A DNA stretch of 64,000 bases from Amnibacterium endophyticum (GCF_042680685.1 NZ_JBHUEA010000007.1:65991-129990), one strand, 5' to 3'; shown: positions 43,058 to 52,362, counted from the stretch's first letter. Translations and numbers: made by a program. The notes: generated by a model not told the origin, from the sequence alone.

Positions 43058-44349
43058 CCGGGTCGCCGCCCGGCCTGCACGTCGTCGACCGGGTGGTCGA
43101 GGTGCCGCTCGACCGCTCCGGACGCCTGCCCGGCACCCTCCGCGTGTTCGCGCGCGAGGTGACCGCCGCGCACCGCCGGCACGAGGACCTGCCGCTGCTG
43201 CTGTTCCTGCAGGGCGGCCCCGGCGGCGCATCGCCGCGTCCGCTCGACGCGTCCGGCTGGCTCGGCGCCCTGCTCGAGCGCTTCCGCGTGGTGCTGCTCG
43301 ACCAGCGCGGCACCGGCCGCAGCACCCCGGTCGACGCGGCGCGGATCGCCGCGCTCGGCACCGACGGCGGCGCGTACCTGGCGTGCTTCCGGGCCGACGC
43401 GATCGTCGAGGACGCGGAGCACCTGCGCCGCACCGTCTACGGCGGGCGCCGGTGGGCGACGCTCGGCCAGAGCTACGGCGGCTTCGTCACCCTCGCCTAC
43501 CTGTCCCGGCACCCGGAGGCGCTGACCGCCTGCCTCGTGACGGGCGGGCTGCCCGCGGTGCGCCCCGACGCCGTGGAGGTCTACCGGCGCACCTTCCCCG
43601 CGGTGCTCGCCGCCGGCGACCGGTACGACACGCGGTACCCGCAGGACGTCCCGGTGCTGGCCCGGATCGCGGACCGGCTGGCCGAGGACGACGTGCGGCT
43701 GCCCGACGGCGACCGGCTCACCGTGCGCCGGCTGCAGCTGATCGGCACCGACCTCGGGATGCAGCACGGCGCGGAGCGGCTGCACGCGCTGCTCGACACC
43801 GCCTGGAGCGGCGACCGCCTGTCCGACGCGTTCCTGCACCGGGTGCTGGCGCTCACCGCGTACGCCGCGAACCCGCTGTACATGGTGCTGCAGGAGGCGA
43901 TCTACGGCGACGGGAGCGCGACGGGCTGGGCGGCGGAGGCCGAGCGGCGCCGGCATCCCGCCTTCGCGGAGGGCGCGCGGCCGCTGCGGCTCACGGGCGA
44001 GGCCGTGTTCTCGTGGATGTTCCGCGACATCCGCCTGCTGCGGCCGTTCGAAGCCGCGGCCGAGTCGATCGCGACGCGAAACGACTGGCCCCCGCTGCAC
44101 GACCCGGACCGACTCGCCGGCAGCGCCGTGCCCGTGGCGGCCGCGGTCTACGCGGACGACCTGTTCGTGCCGCTCGAGCTGTCGCTTCGCACCGCGGCCG
44201 AGGTCGGCTCCGTCACCCCCTGGGTCACCGACGAGTGGCAGCACGACGGGCTGCGCATCAGCGGCGACCGCGTCGTGCGGCACCTGCTGCGCCTGCTCGA
44301 CGAGCAGGGCGCGCTCGCGCCTCAGAGCTCGAAGGCCGCCGGCGTGTAG
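43054..44349 (+). CDS. Proline iminopeptidase-like alpha/beta hydrolase, copy 2
   Basis: Also exactly 431 residues and colinear with copy 1: LQGGPGGASPRPLDASGW, DQRGTGRSTPVDAARI, GQSYGG (Ser140) and TDEWQHDG. A tandem gene duplication is evident. GTG start overlaps the stop of copy 1. The 3' end overlaps the convergent TetR gene by 28 bases. Confidence 0.9.
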   Translation: MTGSPPGLHVVDRVVEVPLDRSGRLPGTLRVFAREVTAAHRRHEDLPLLLFLQGGPGGASPRPLDASGWLGALLERFRVVLLDQRGTGRSTPVDAARIAALGTDGGAYLACFRADAIVEDAEHLRRTVYGGRRWATLGQSYGGFVTLAYLSRHPEALTACLVTGGLPAVRPDAVEVYRRTFPAVLAAGDRYDTRYPQDVPVLARIADRLAEDDVRLPDGDRLTVRRLQLIGTDLGMQHGAERLHALLDTAWSGDRLSDAFLHRVLALTAYAANPLYMVLQEAIYGDGSATGWAAEAERRRHPAFAEGARPLRLTGEAVFSWMFRDIRLLRPFEAAAESIATRNDWPPLHDPDRLAGSAVPVAAAVYADDLFVPLELSLRTAAEVGSVTPWVTDEWQHDGLRISGDRVVRHLLRLLDEQGALAPQSSKAAGV

Positions 44350-44966
44350 GTCAGCGACCAGCCGTCCCGCAGGCGCGTGACGGCGCGGTCGTAGGAGGCG
44401 AGCAGGTCCATCGTCGGCCGCACCATGGCCTGGACCTGCAGCCCCTCGTACAGCGCGATCAGCTGCTCCGCGCCGCGGGCCGGCTTCATCGTCTCCGGCT
44501 CGCGGCCGACGACCACGTCCTCGCGCAGCGCGCGCTGGACCACCACGTGGAAGCGGAGGAAGTGCTCCTGCGCCCAGAGCGCGAGCGGGTGCCCCGGCGT
44601 CGCGGCGAACCCGGGCAGCGCGGAGAGCACCCGCATCAGCGCCGGGTCGGCGAGGTTCGAGACCACGTTCGCGCGGAGGAACGCCACCGCGCCGTGGCGC
44701 TGGGCGATCGGCATCAGCGGCGTGGTCCGCTGGGTGTACCAGGTGTGGATCGTCTCGATCAGCAGATCGGGGAAGCTCGCGAACAGCTCGTCCATCTCCG
44801 TCGCGTCGCGGCCCGCGCGCTCGGCGACGGACTCCCGCGACACCTCGGAGAGCGCGTGGTCACGCAGCTCGCCGATGGTCGCGGCGATGAACGCGTAGCG
44901 CGGGTCGACGTCGGGCTCGGAGGACGTGGCGGCCTGCTCGGTGGCCGTGGACGGTGCGGTGGTCAC
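44322..44966 (-). CDS. TetR-family-like transcriptional regulator
   Basis: 214 residues with an N-terminal helix-turn-helix (IGELRDHALSEVSRESVAERAGRDATEMDELFASF, read in parts) and an all-helical ligand domain. The match to TetR is moderate. The start is a GTG without a clear ribosome site. It is convergent with the hydrolase pair and overlaps it by 28 bases, so it may or may not control those genes. Confidence 0.8.
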   Translation of the reverse strand: MTTAPSTATEQAATSSEPDVDPRYAFIAATIGELRDHALSEVSRESVAERAGRDATEMDELFASFPDLLIETIHTWYTQRTTPLMPIAQRHGAVAFLRANVVSNLADPALMRVLSALPGFAATPGHPLALWAQEHFLRFHVVVQRALREDVVVGREPETMKPARGAEQLIALYEGLQVQAMVRPTMDLLASYDRAVTRLRDGWSLTYTPAAFEL

Positions 44967-45069
44967 GGGAGTATGAAGCCAGGAAACGCCCGGGCGCTGC
45001 GACCCTCAGTCCGGGGCGCACCCCGTCAGGGGCGGCACGGCGCGCAGTCGTTCCGTGCAGGCCTGACGC

Positions 45070-45417
45070 TCAGGGGCGACGGCGGGGCGGAGCGGGCCTC
45101 GGCGGCTGCGGCGCGCCACCGGCCGGAGGCGCGCCCTGCTCCTCCGCCTGGGCCTGGGGCTCCGCCTGGGCCTCGGGACGCGGCCGGGCCCGTGCGGCGA
45201 GCAGGCCCGCCATCACGTCGGCGGTCACGGTCGTGTTCGCCGCCGCCTCGGTGTTCGCCTCGGTCACGGCGCGGACGACCTCCGCGCGCTGGATCTTGAC
45301 CCCGCGCGGTGCGTCCAGGCCGATCCGGACGCCGTCGCCGCGGACGTCGATCACCGTCACCACGATGTCGTCGCCGATCAGGACGCGCTCCCCCTTCTTG
45401 CGCGTCAGCACCAGCAT
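45070..45417 (-). CDS. csrA: Carbon storage regulator CsrA with long C-terminal tail
   Basis: RNA-binding translational regulator; in Gram-positive bacteria it represses flagellin translation and is antagonised by FliW. The conserved core MLVLTRKKGERVLIGDDIVV...GVRIGLDAPRGV and EV-R-AV are present in residues 1-60. A Pro/Ala/Gln/Glu-rich tail extends the protein to 115 residues against 61-75 normally. It ends the flhA-flhF-like-SGNH unit. fliW is not in the window. Confidence 0.92.
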   Translation of the reverse strand: MLVLTRKKGERVLIGDDIVVTVIDVRGDGVRIGLDAPRGVKIQRAEVVRAVTEANTEAAANTTVTADVMAGLLAARARPRPEAQAEPQAQAEEQGAPPAGGAPQPPRPAPPRRRP

Positions 45418-45451
45418 GCGCCGAGCCTAGTCGGGGCGCCCGGCGCGCGGC

Positions 45452-47440
45452 TCAGGAGCCCGCGGTCGCGGCGACCGGCTCCTCCCACACAGGGGCGGAC
45501 GCACGGGCCGGCGGGCGCGGTACCTCGTCCTCGAGTGCGTCGACCACGGCCTGGAAGACGTGCACCGCGGTGTCGCGGTACACGTGGGCGCCGTCGACGG
45601 TGGTCACCTCGCTGAGCACCACAGGGGCGGGCTCCGCGACGCGCACGCGGTGTCCGGACCGGGCGATGCGCTCCAGCAGGCGGTTGATCTGCCGGGCCCT
45701 GGCGCGGCCCAGCACCGCCATCGGCTGGCGCCCGATCAGCGCGGGCACCCCGACGAGGACGACCCCGGCGTCGGAGGTCGCCCGCACCCGGCGGATCAGG
45801 CCCCCGACGCCGAGCATCCAGCGCGTGCGGAGCAGCGTGCGGGTCGCCTCGATGAACAGCGGCGTCCAGAGGACCAGGTCGAAGCCGGCCGCGCCGCCCG
45901 GGCCGAGGGAGGCGCCGAGCCGGAGCAGACCCACGTCGACGCCGGCGCGGTTCACGAGCTCGACCCCGCGGCCGGTGCGGCGATGCAGGAGCCGCGCGAC
46001 AGCGCCGTCGAGCGCGTCCCGCCGGTCGGTCACCCCGAAGCCGACGGCGTACTCCCCACCGACCGTGAGCACGCGGATCGGGTTCGGTCCGGGGATCGCG
46101 AGCACGGTCGCCGCGGGCACCTGCTGGCGCCTCGGGACCTCGACGAGGTCGACCCCCTCGCTGCGGAGGCGACTGCGAGAACGCAGACGCAGCAGGACGC
46201 GCTGCCAGCGCCCGAGACGCCGGCCTCCGTCGGCGTCGTCGCTGCGCGCGCCGTCCGTCGGCGCCTCCGACCGCTCGGGGGCCGCCTCGTCGCGCCCGGC
46301 GTCCAGCTCGATCTCGACCTGCGCCGCGAACGCCTCCAGCTCGGGCAGCCGCGCCTCGTGTCCCGCCTCGCCGTTGAAGACGCAGAGGGTGCCGATCACC
46401 GAGCCGTCGGCGGCGTGCAGCGCGACACCACCGTAGGAGCGGAGCCCCCTCAGCATCGGGCGCCCGGCGGTCCTCGGGTCGGTGGCGAGATCGGCGACGA
46501 CGACGGCCCCCGCCGCCATGGCGAGCGCTCCGATCGACCGGTCGAGCCGCTCGCTGCGGGACGCGACGCCTGCCGACGCCGCCACGAGGCGGAGCCGATC
46601 CCCGTCGATCAGACGGACGGCGGCGAAGTCGGCGTCGAGCGTCCGGCGCGCGCGGTCTGCGATGGCCTCGAGCCGCTTCCGCGACCGGTCTCCGATCAGG
46701 TCCCGCTCGTCGCCGTCCTCGACGCCCTGGTCGGCGACCCTCGTGATCGCCTTGCGCAGCACGGGGTCCAGCCGCTCGGCGAGCGCCGCCGCCCAGTGGT
46801 CGTAGGCGTCGGGCGACCCGAAAGGCCGGTCGTGCCGCAGCCCGACGCCGGGCAGGTCCACGAAGAAGGCGGCGGGGTGCGCGGCGACCAGCTGCCGGGT
46901 CGCCTGGTTGAGGCGCTCCGCGTGCCGGGCGAGCAGCGGCATCAGCATCCCGCGGTGCGCGGAGAACGACTGCAGGGGCGGGATCCCGGCGACCGCGATC
47001 GGCACGGGAAGCGGCCAGACCTTGACGTCCTCGATGGTGGACAGCAGCAGTCCGAGTCCTCGCCGCCAGACGGTGGGCGGGGTGAGGCGGAGCGCGTCGC
47101 TGACGCCGAAGGCGAGGACGTAGGCGTCCCAGTCCCCCTCCGAGCGCGCACGAGCCAACGCCGCAGCCCGTTCCAGCCCCGCACCGTGCTGACGGACGAG
47201 CTCCACGTCGACCGGTCGGCCGAGTCGCGCCTGGAGGTGTCGCTGCAGCGCACCGACGAGCGCGAGCCCGTAGGTGGAGACGCCCTTCCCGGATGCGACC
47301 CCGGAGCCGAGCAGGAGCACGCGGAGGGCGTCGGGCGCGCCGCTCGATGCGGAGGGCTCGTCGCGCGCCACGACGCCGGGCGCCGCCAGGACCCGGTGGT
47401 ACTGCAGTACAGCGATGCGCTGCAGCAGGTGGTGGAGCAC
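45452..47440 (-). CDS. SGNH-GAF-SGNH domain protein, unknown
   Basis: 662 residues, no signal peptide or transmembrane segment. Residues 39-235 look like an SGNH hydrolase (LLLGSGVASGKGVST block I, AFGVSDALRL block III, GSPDAYDHWA with the Asp-x-x-His arrangement). Residues 252-383 form a GAF domain (DFAAVRLIDGDRLRLVAAS..., GTLCVFNGE). Residues 454-650 repeat the SGNH fold but with GGEYAVGFG in place of the Ser motif. A cytosolic sensor-hydrolase is a reasonable guess. It sits between the FlhF-like and CsrA genes. The function is unknown. Confidence 0.75.
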   Translation of the reverse strand: MLHHLLQRIAVLQYHRVLAAPGVVARDEPSASSGAPDALRVLLLGSGVASGKGVSTYGLALVGALQRHLQARLGRPVDVELVRQHGAGLERAAALARARSEGDWDAYVLAFGVSDALRLTPPTVWRRGLGLLLSTIEDVKVWPLPVPIAVAGIPPLQSFSAHRGMLMPLLARHAERLNQATRQLVAAHPAAFFVDLPGVGLRHDRPFGSPDAYDHWAAALAERLDPVLRKAITRVADQGVEDGDERDLIGDRSRKRLEAIADRARRTLDADFAAVRLIDGDRLRLVAASAGVASRSERLDRSIGALAMAAGAVVVADLATDPRTAGRPMLRGLRSYGGVALHAADGSVIGTLCVFNGEAGHEARLPELEAFAAQVEIELDAGRDEAAPERSEAPTDGARSDDADGGRRLGRWQRVLLRLRSRSRLRSEGVDLVEVPRRQQVPAATVLAIPGPNPIRVLTVGGEYAVGFGVTDRRDALDGAVARLLHRRTGRGVELVNRAGVDVGLLRLGASLGPGGAAGFDLVLWTPLFIEATRTLLRTRWMLGVGGLIRRVRATSDAGVVLVGVPALIGRQPMAVLGRARARQINRLLERIARSGHRVRVAEPAPVVLSEVTTVDGAHVYRDTAVHVFQAVVDALEDEVPRPPARASAPVWEEPVAATAGS

Positions 47441-47533
47441 GGCGGCCTTCCGGTCGGATGCGCGACGGTACCGACCACGGCACCCCGCGCAGCAGCACCC
47501 GAACGGGGCGACCCGCGGCGCAGCAGCGGGCGC

Positions 47534-47620
47534 GGGTGGTCTCGAGGCTCCTCCGTCGCGCCTCGACCGGCGGGGCCCCCGCCGGTCGAGGTGCGAGCGC
47601 AGCGAGCCTCGAGACCACCC
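47534..47620. repeat. Dispersed CTCGAGACCACC repeat, head-to-head pair
   Basis: Outer arms GGGTGGTCTCGAGGCTC (47534-47550) and GAGCCTCGAGACCACCC (47604-47620), inner arms CCTCGACCGGCGGGG and CCCCGCCGGTCGAGG. The whole 87-base unit can fold into one long hairpin. It lies between the FlhF-like gene and the SGNH-GAF gene and could act as a bidirectional terminator. Confidence 0.85.
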
Positions 47621-47651
47621 CGGCCAGCGGGTGCAGCACGGCTCCGGGCTG

Positions 47652-48821
47652 CTAGCCCGCCAGCTGGCGCCAGGCTTCGGGCAGGCCGATCGTCTCGAGT
47701 GCCGCCGGCGACGTGCCGCGGGTGGCGCGGACGCTCGCGACCGCGTCGACCTGCAGGCGGCCGCGCAGGCGACCGGTCCAGTCGAGGGTGTGGTCGGGGT
47801 CGCGCTGCGCGTCCACCACCAGCCACGCCTGGTCGGAGTCGATCGACAGCAGGCCGGCGTGCCGCGGGTCGTCGAGGTCGATCGGCCCCTCCCCCAGCCC
47901 GTAGGCGACGATCACCGGCTGCTCGCTGCGCACCCCGTAGGCGCGCGCCGCGACCGCGCCGCGACGGTCGTCGACCCGGCGGCGGGTGTTGCCCTCCACC
48001 TCGCCGCCGTCGCAGACGTAGCCGCGCTGCAGCCGGTCGCGGACCGCTCGGGCGACGTGCACGGCGTCGTCGCCGAGCCCGACCAGCAGCAGCAGGTCGC
48101 CCGCCCGCGTGCGCTGCGGCGGCGGAGCGCCGGGCGTCGTCCTGCCGACGCGGGAGCGCGGGGTCGGGGTCGCCCACACGTACTCGCGCTCCGCCGCGAG
48201 CGCCTCCGCGGCCTCCTCGAGGGTCGGCGGCGTGATGACAGGGGCGGCCGTGGGCTTCGCCGGCACGGGCAGCCGGGCCGGGGCGCCGGACTCCGCGGCC
48301 TCGAGCGCGCGCAGCACCCGGTCCGGCGGCACGACGCGGGAGGGCGCGGTCGGGGTCGCCTTCAGCACCACGGGCTCCGGACGGCGGGCCTCCTGCCGAC
48401 GCGCCGGCCGCGCGGGGGTGCCGCCGGGCTCCGTGGACGGCTCGACGTCGATGCGCAGCGAGTCGAGCACGCTCGCGAAGTCGCCGCCCTGCGTCGACAG
48501 CGACGCCTCGGCCGGCCGGCGCGCGGCCGGGTCGGCGCCGTGCAGGTGCGCGGGCCCGAGGTCCTGCGCGTCCGCGTCGTCGAGCAGCGCCGCGAGGCCC
48601 ACCCGGGAGCGCATCGAGAACTCGTGCGCGCCCTCCGGCGCCGCGCGGTCCGGCAGCTCCACGACGACGTCGATCACTCGGCGCCCGAACAGCCCGCCGA
48701 TGCCGCCGACGACCGACTCCTCGGTGTCGACGATGCGGGCGTCGGGCCCGTACTCCTTCGCGACCCTGGCGGCGAGGCCGGTCAGGGTCGGCTTCTCAAG
48801 CCGGAATCGAATCGAGGGCAC
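47652..48821 (-). CDS. FlhF-like flagellar protein without P-loop
   Basis: 389 residues. The N-terminal 60 residues match FlhF (ARVAKEYGPDARIVDTEESV, GGLFGRRVIDVVVE). A long Pro/Ala/Arg linker follows, and from about residue 235 a C-terminal domain LLLLVGLGDDAVHVARAV sits where the SRP-type GTPase begins. The GxxGxGK(T/S) motif is absent, so GTP binding is unlikely. GTG start overlaps flhA by 26 bases. FlhF normally sets flagellar placement and number; this copy may be a scaffold only. Confidence 0.75.
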   Translation of the reverse strand: MPSIRFRLEKPTLTGLAARVAKEYGPDARIVDTEESVVGGIGGLFGRRVIDVVVELPDRAAPEGAHEFSMRSRVGLAALLDDADAQDLGPAHLHGADPAARRPAEASLSTQGGDFASVLDSLRIDVEPSTEPGGTPARPARRQEARRPEPVVLKATPTAPSRVVPPDRVLRALEAAESGAPARLPVPAKPTAAPVITPPTLEEAAEALAAEREYVWATPTPRSRVGRTTPGAPPPQRTRAGDLLLLVGLGDDAVHVARAVRDRLQRGYVCDGGEVEGNTRRRVDDRRGAVAARAYGVRSEQPVIVAYGLGEGPIDLDDPRHAGLLSIDSDQAWLVVDAQRDPDHTLDWTGRLRGRLQVDAVASVRATRGTSPAALETIGLPEAWRQLAG

Positions 48822-50862
48822 GGACCACTCCCACGGTCTCGATGGTCACGTCGGCCGACGTGACCTCCTGGTACGACAGCACGGGCAGCCCGTTCGTCTG
48901 CGGGGCGACGAGCCGCCGCACCGCGGGCCGCAGCGCGGGCGCGCAGACGAGCACCGGCGACCAGCCGCGCACCTCCGCGTTCTGCACCGCCTGCCGGAGC
49001 GACTCGACGACCTGCGTCATCCGCTCCGGGGTCATGAGGATCTGCGTGCCGACCTCGGACGGCCGCAGGCCCTCGAGCATCGACTGCTCGAGCACCGGGT
49101 CGATCATCACGACGCGGAGCGTCCGCTCGTCGAGGTGCGGGGCGACCAGCACGGGGCCGAGCGCCGACCGGGCGGCCTCGATCAGCCCCTCCGGATCGGT
49201 CGAGACCTTCGCACGCAGCGTGAGCGCCTCGTAGATGCGGGGCAGGTCGTTGATCGGCACCTTCTCGGCGAGCAGGCCCTGCAGCACCCGGTGCACCTCC
49301 GCGAGGGTCATCAGCCCGGGGATCAGCTCCTCCACGACCGCGGGGCTGACCCGCTTGACCCCCTCCGTGAGCACGCGCACGTCCTCGCGGGACAGCAGGC
49401 GCCCCGCGTGGTCCGTGATCACGGCCGACAGGTGGGTGACGAGCACGGAGCCGCGGTCGATCACGGTGGCGCCGGTGATCTCGGCGGAGTGCCGCAGCTC
49501 GGCCGGGATCCACTTGCCCGCCAGCTGGAACACCGGCTCGATCGTCGGGGTGCCGGGCAGGCCGTCGAGCATGTCGCCGAGCGCGAGCACCTTGCCGGCG
49601 GGCGCGATCCCGCGGCCCGTCTCGACGCCCGCGACGCGGATGACGTAGGTCGACGGCGGCAGGTCGACGCTGTCGCGGGTGCGCACGGGCGGCACGACGA
49701 CGCCGTACTCCATCGCGATGCGGCGCCGCAGCGACTTCACGCGGGCGAGCAGGTCGTCGCTGACGCCCGAGACGAGGTCGACGAGGTCCGGCGCCAGCTG
49801 CACCTCGAGGGCGTGGACGCGCATCTGCTCCATCAGCTCCTCGGGGCTGTCCGACGGCGCCGTCTGCTGCTCGACCGCCGCGGCCTGCGCGTCGGCGGCG
49901 GTCTTCGCGTCCTCCGCCTTCTTCATGCGCCACGCGGCGACGAGCAGGGTGCCGCCGACGAGCAGGAAGGGGATGATCGGCATGCCCGGGATCAGCGCCA
50001 TCAGGATCGCGGCGACGCCGGTGATCGTCAGCGCGAGGCGGGACTGCGTCAGCTGCGCGCCCGCGTCGCGGCCGAGCTCGGAGTCCGAGTTCGAGCGGGT
50101 GACGATCATGCCGGTGGACACGGCCATGAGCAGTGCCGGGATCTGCGCGGTCAGGCCGTCGCCGATCGTCAGCAGCGTGTAGCGGTTCACCGCCTCGACG
50201 ACGGGCATGCCCTGCATGAGGACGCCCATCGCGATGCCGCCGACGATGTTCACGAGCACGATCACGATGCCCGCGATCGCGTCGCCCTTCACGAACTTGC
50301 TGGCGCCGTCCATCGCGCCGTAGAAGTCGGCCTCGGCGCTGACCTCGCGGCGGCGCTGCCGGGCCTCCTCCTCGGTGATGAGGCCGGCGTTCAGGTCCGC
50401 GTCGATCGCCATCTGCTTGCCGGGCATCGCGTCGAGGGTGAAGCGCGCGCCGACCTCGGCGACGCGCTCCGCGCCCTTCGTGACGACGATGAACTGGATG
50501 ACGACGAGGATCAGGAAGACGACGGCGCCGATGATGATCGAACCGCCGACCGCGACGGACCCGAACGCGTGGATGACCTCGCCGGCGTAGCCCTGACCGA
50601 GCACGAGGCGGGTCGACGCGACGTTGAGACCGAGGCGGAACAGCGTCGCGATCAGCAGCAGCGAGGGGAAGACGCTGAAGTCGAGCGGCTTCCTCGCGAA
50701 CATCGTCGTCAGCAGGATCACGAGCGCGAACAGGATGTTCACGACGATCAGCAGGTCGAGCAGGAAGGCCGGGATCGGCACGACCAGCAGCATGATGATC
50801 GCGACGAGGCCGAGCGGCACCGCGATCGCGGTCAGGGTGCGGGCGAGCTCAGGACGTCGCAC
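48796..50862 (-). CDS. flhA: Flagellar biosynthesis protein FlhA
   Basis: Export gate component of the flagellar type III apparatus. 688 residues with eight N-terminal transmembrane segments, the FHIPEP signature region PSLLLIATLFRLGLNVASTR, VKGDAIAGI and a large cytoplasmic domain ending TVGVVRALDSIPA. GTG start after GAGGGGGAG. It is separated from flhB by two plus-strand genes, an unusual split. Confidence 0.97.
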   Translation of the reverse strand: MRRPELARTLTAIAVPLGLVAIIMLLVVPIPAFLLDLLIVVNILFALVILLTTMFARKPLDFSVFPSLLLIATLFRLGLNVASTRLVLGQGYAGEVIHAFGSVAVGGSIIIGAVVFLILVVIQFIVVTKGAERVAEVGARFTLDAMPGKQMAIDADLNAGLITEEEARQRRREVSAEADFYGAMDGASKFVKGDAIAGIVIVLVNIVGGIAMGVLMQGMPVVEAVNRYTLLTIGDGLTAQIPALLMAVSTGMIVTRSNSDSELGRDAGAQLTQSRLALTITGVAAILMALIPGMPIIPFLLVGGTLLVAAWRMKKAEDAKTAADAQAAAVEQQTAPSDSPEELMEQMRVHALEVQLAPDLVDLVSGVSDDLLARVKSLRRRIAMEYGVVVPPVRTRDSVDLPPSTYVIRVAGVETGRGIAPAGKVLALGDMLDGLPGTPTIEPVFQLAGKWIPAELRHSAEITGATVIDRGSVLVTHLSAVITDHAGRLLSREDVRVLTEGVKRVSPAVVEELIPGLMTLAEVHRVLQGLLAEKVPINDLPRIYEALTLRAKVSTDPEGLIEAARSALGPVLVAPHLDERTLRVVMIDPVLEQSMLEGLRPSEVGTQILMTPERMTQVVESLRQAVQNAEVRGWSPVLVCAPALRPAVRRLVAPQTNGLPVLSYQEVTSADVTIETVGVVRALDSIPA

Positions 50863-51074
50863 TGCTCCCCCTCACGGCATCCGCGCCGGCGGGCGCCGGA
50901 CGCCCCCATCCTGGGCGCCACCCGTCCGCGGGGGCCGTCGCGCCACACCCCCCGCTCGGGGGTCGTCGCGCAGCAGGCCGCCTGCGCGGGCCCCCTCCGA
51001 CGGGAGGAGCGCCGCCTGCAGCCGATGCGACCCTCCGTGCAGGCGCCGCGTGTTCCGGGGCCCCGGGCACCGCG

Positions 51075-52362
51075 GTGCCGCAGCGTCGCCGCGTGACCTC
51101 CGTCCTCCTCGCCGCCGTCGCCGAGCTCGGCGCGGCGCAGCACCTGCCGAGCATCGCGGAGGCGCTCCTCGCCCGCGGGCACCGGGTCTCGGTCGTGTCC
51201 GGGGAGGTCGCCCGACGGCACCTCGCCCATCTCGACGTCGAGTTCCACGCGGCGCCGGAGCCGCCGCGGCCCGAGCTGCTGCAGACCCTGCCGCCGATGC
51301 TCCAGCGCGCCCGGCAGGTCTACGCCCGGGTGCAGCAGATGGTCATCGATCCGCTGCCGCAGCAGTGGCCGGTCGTCCGCCGGGTGCTGGAGGACGCCGC
51401 GGTCGACGTGGTCGTCACCGACCCGCTCTTCACCGCCGCTGCCGGGCTCTGCTTCACCCCGCGCGAGCAGCGCCCCCCCGGTCGTCCTCGTCGGCTTCTA
51501 CCCGCCCTGGATCCCCGACCCGGCGCTCGCGCCGTACGGCCTCGGCGCGGCGCCGATCGACGCCGGCATGGGCGGGCACCTGCTCGGCGCCGCGCTCGAG
51601 CTGGCGGCGGCGCCGGCCTACTCCGCCCTGACGCGCGCCTACAACCGGCAGATCGAGCGGACCTTCGGCGTCCGGCTGCGCGGCGACCTCCGCGCCTCGC
51701 CGCGCCACGGCGACGCCTGGGTGCAGCTCACCGTGCCACGGTTCGAGTACCCGCGCACGGCGCTGCCCCGCGAGCTCCGGTTCATCGGACCGCTGCGACC
51801 GCCCGCGAGCGACCCGGTGCCCGAGTGGTGGGACCCCCGCCGCGAGCCGCCGGTCGTCGCGGTCCGCGCCGACGGCGCCACGGCGCTCCGGGACCTCGTG
51901 CTGCCGACGATCCGCGCGTTCGGCGGCGCCGAGGAGACGGTCGTCATCGCCGGCACCGCGAGGTGCGAGGTGGAGGCGGTGCACGACGGGCCGCTGCCCG
52001 GGAACGTCCACTTCGAGGAGCGCATGCCCTGGTCCCGGCTCATCGCCCGGCGCAGCGTCGTCGTGTCCGACGGGGACTACCTGCACAGCCAGCACGCGCT
52101 GCGCTTCGGGATCCCCCTCGTCACCGCCGGCACGCTCGAGACCGATGTGGAGACCGCTGCACGGGTCGCCTGGTCGGGCGCCGGGGTGAACCTCCGGCAG
52201 CGCCGCCCGTCACCCGACGACCTCCGCGAGGCCGTGCTGCGCATCCGCGAGGACGACGCGTACCGGCTCGCGGCGGCGCGCATCGCCGCGCAGATCGCGA
52301 CGACCGACGCGGAGGGCGCCATCTGCGCGCTCGTCGAGGAGCACGCCGCGGCGCGGATCTGA
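51075..52362 (+). pseudogene. UGT/MGT-like glycosyltransferase, frameshifted
   Basis: The N-terminal half (VTSVLLAAVAELGAAQHLPS...VVVTDPLFTAAAGLCF) is read in one frame and the C-terminal half (VVLVGFYPPWIPDPALAPYG ... ICALVEEHAAARI) in another. The switch lies at a run of seven C at 51473-51479. Joined, they give about 425 residues, the normal length of macrolide-type glycosyltransferases. The donor-site motif (usually HGG) is replaced by SDGDYLHSQHALRFGIPLV, so the protein is divergent. It may be a pseudogene, a phase-variable gene or a sequencing error. Confidence 0.75.

Noticed and set aside
48109..51096. 995-residue plus-strand frame opposite flhA
   Set aside because: Shadow frame of flhA; no domain or ribosome site.
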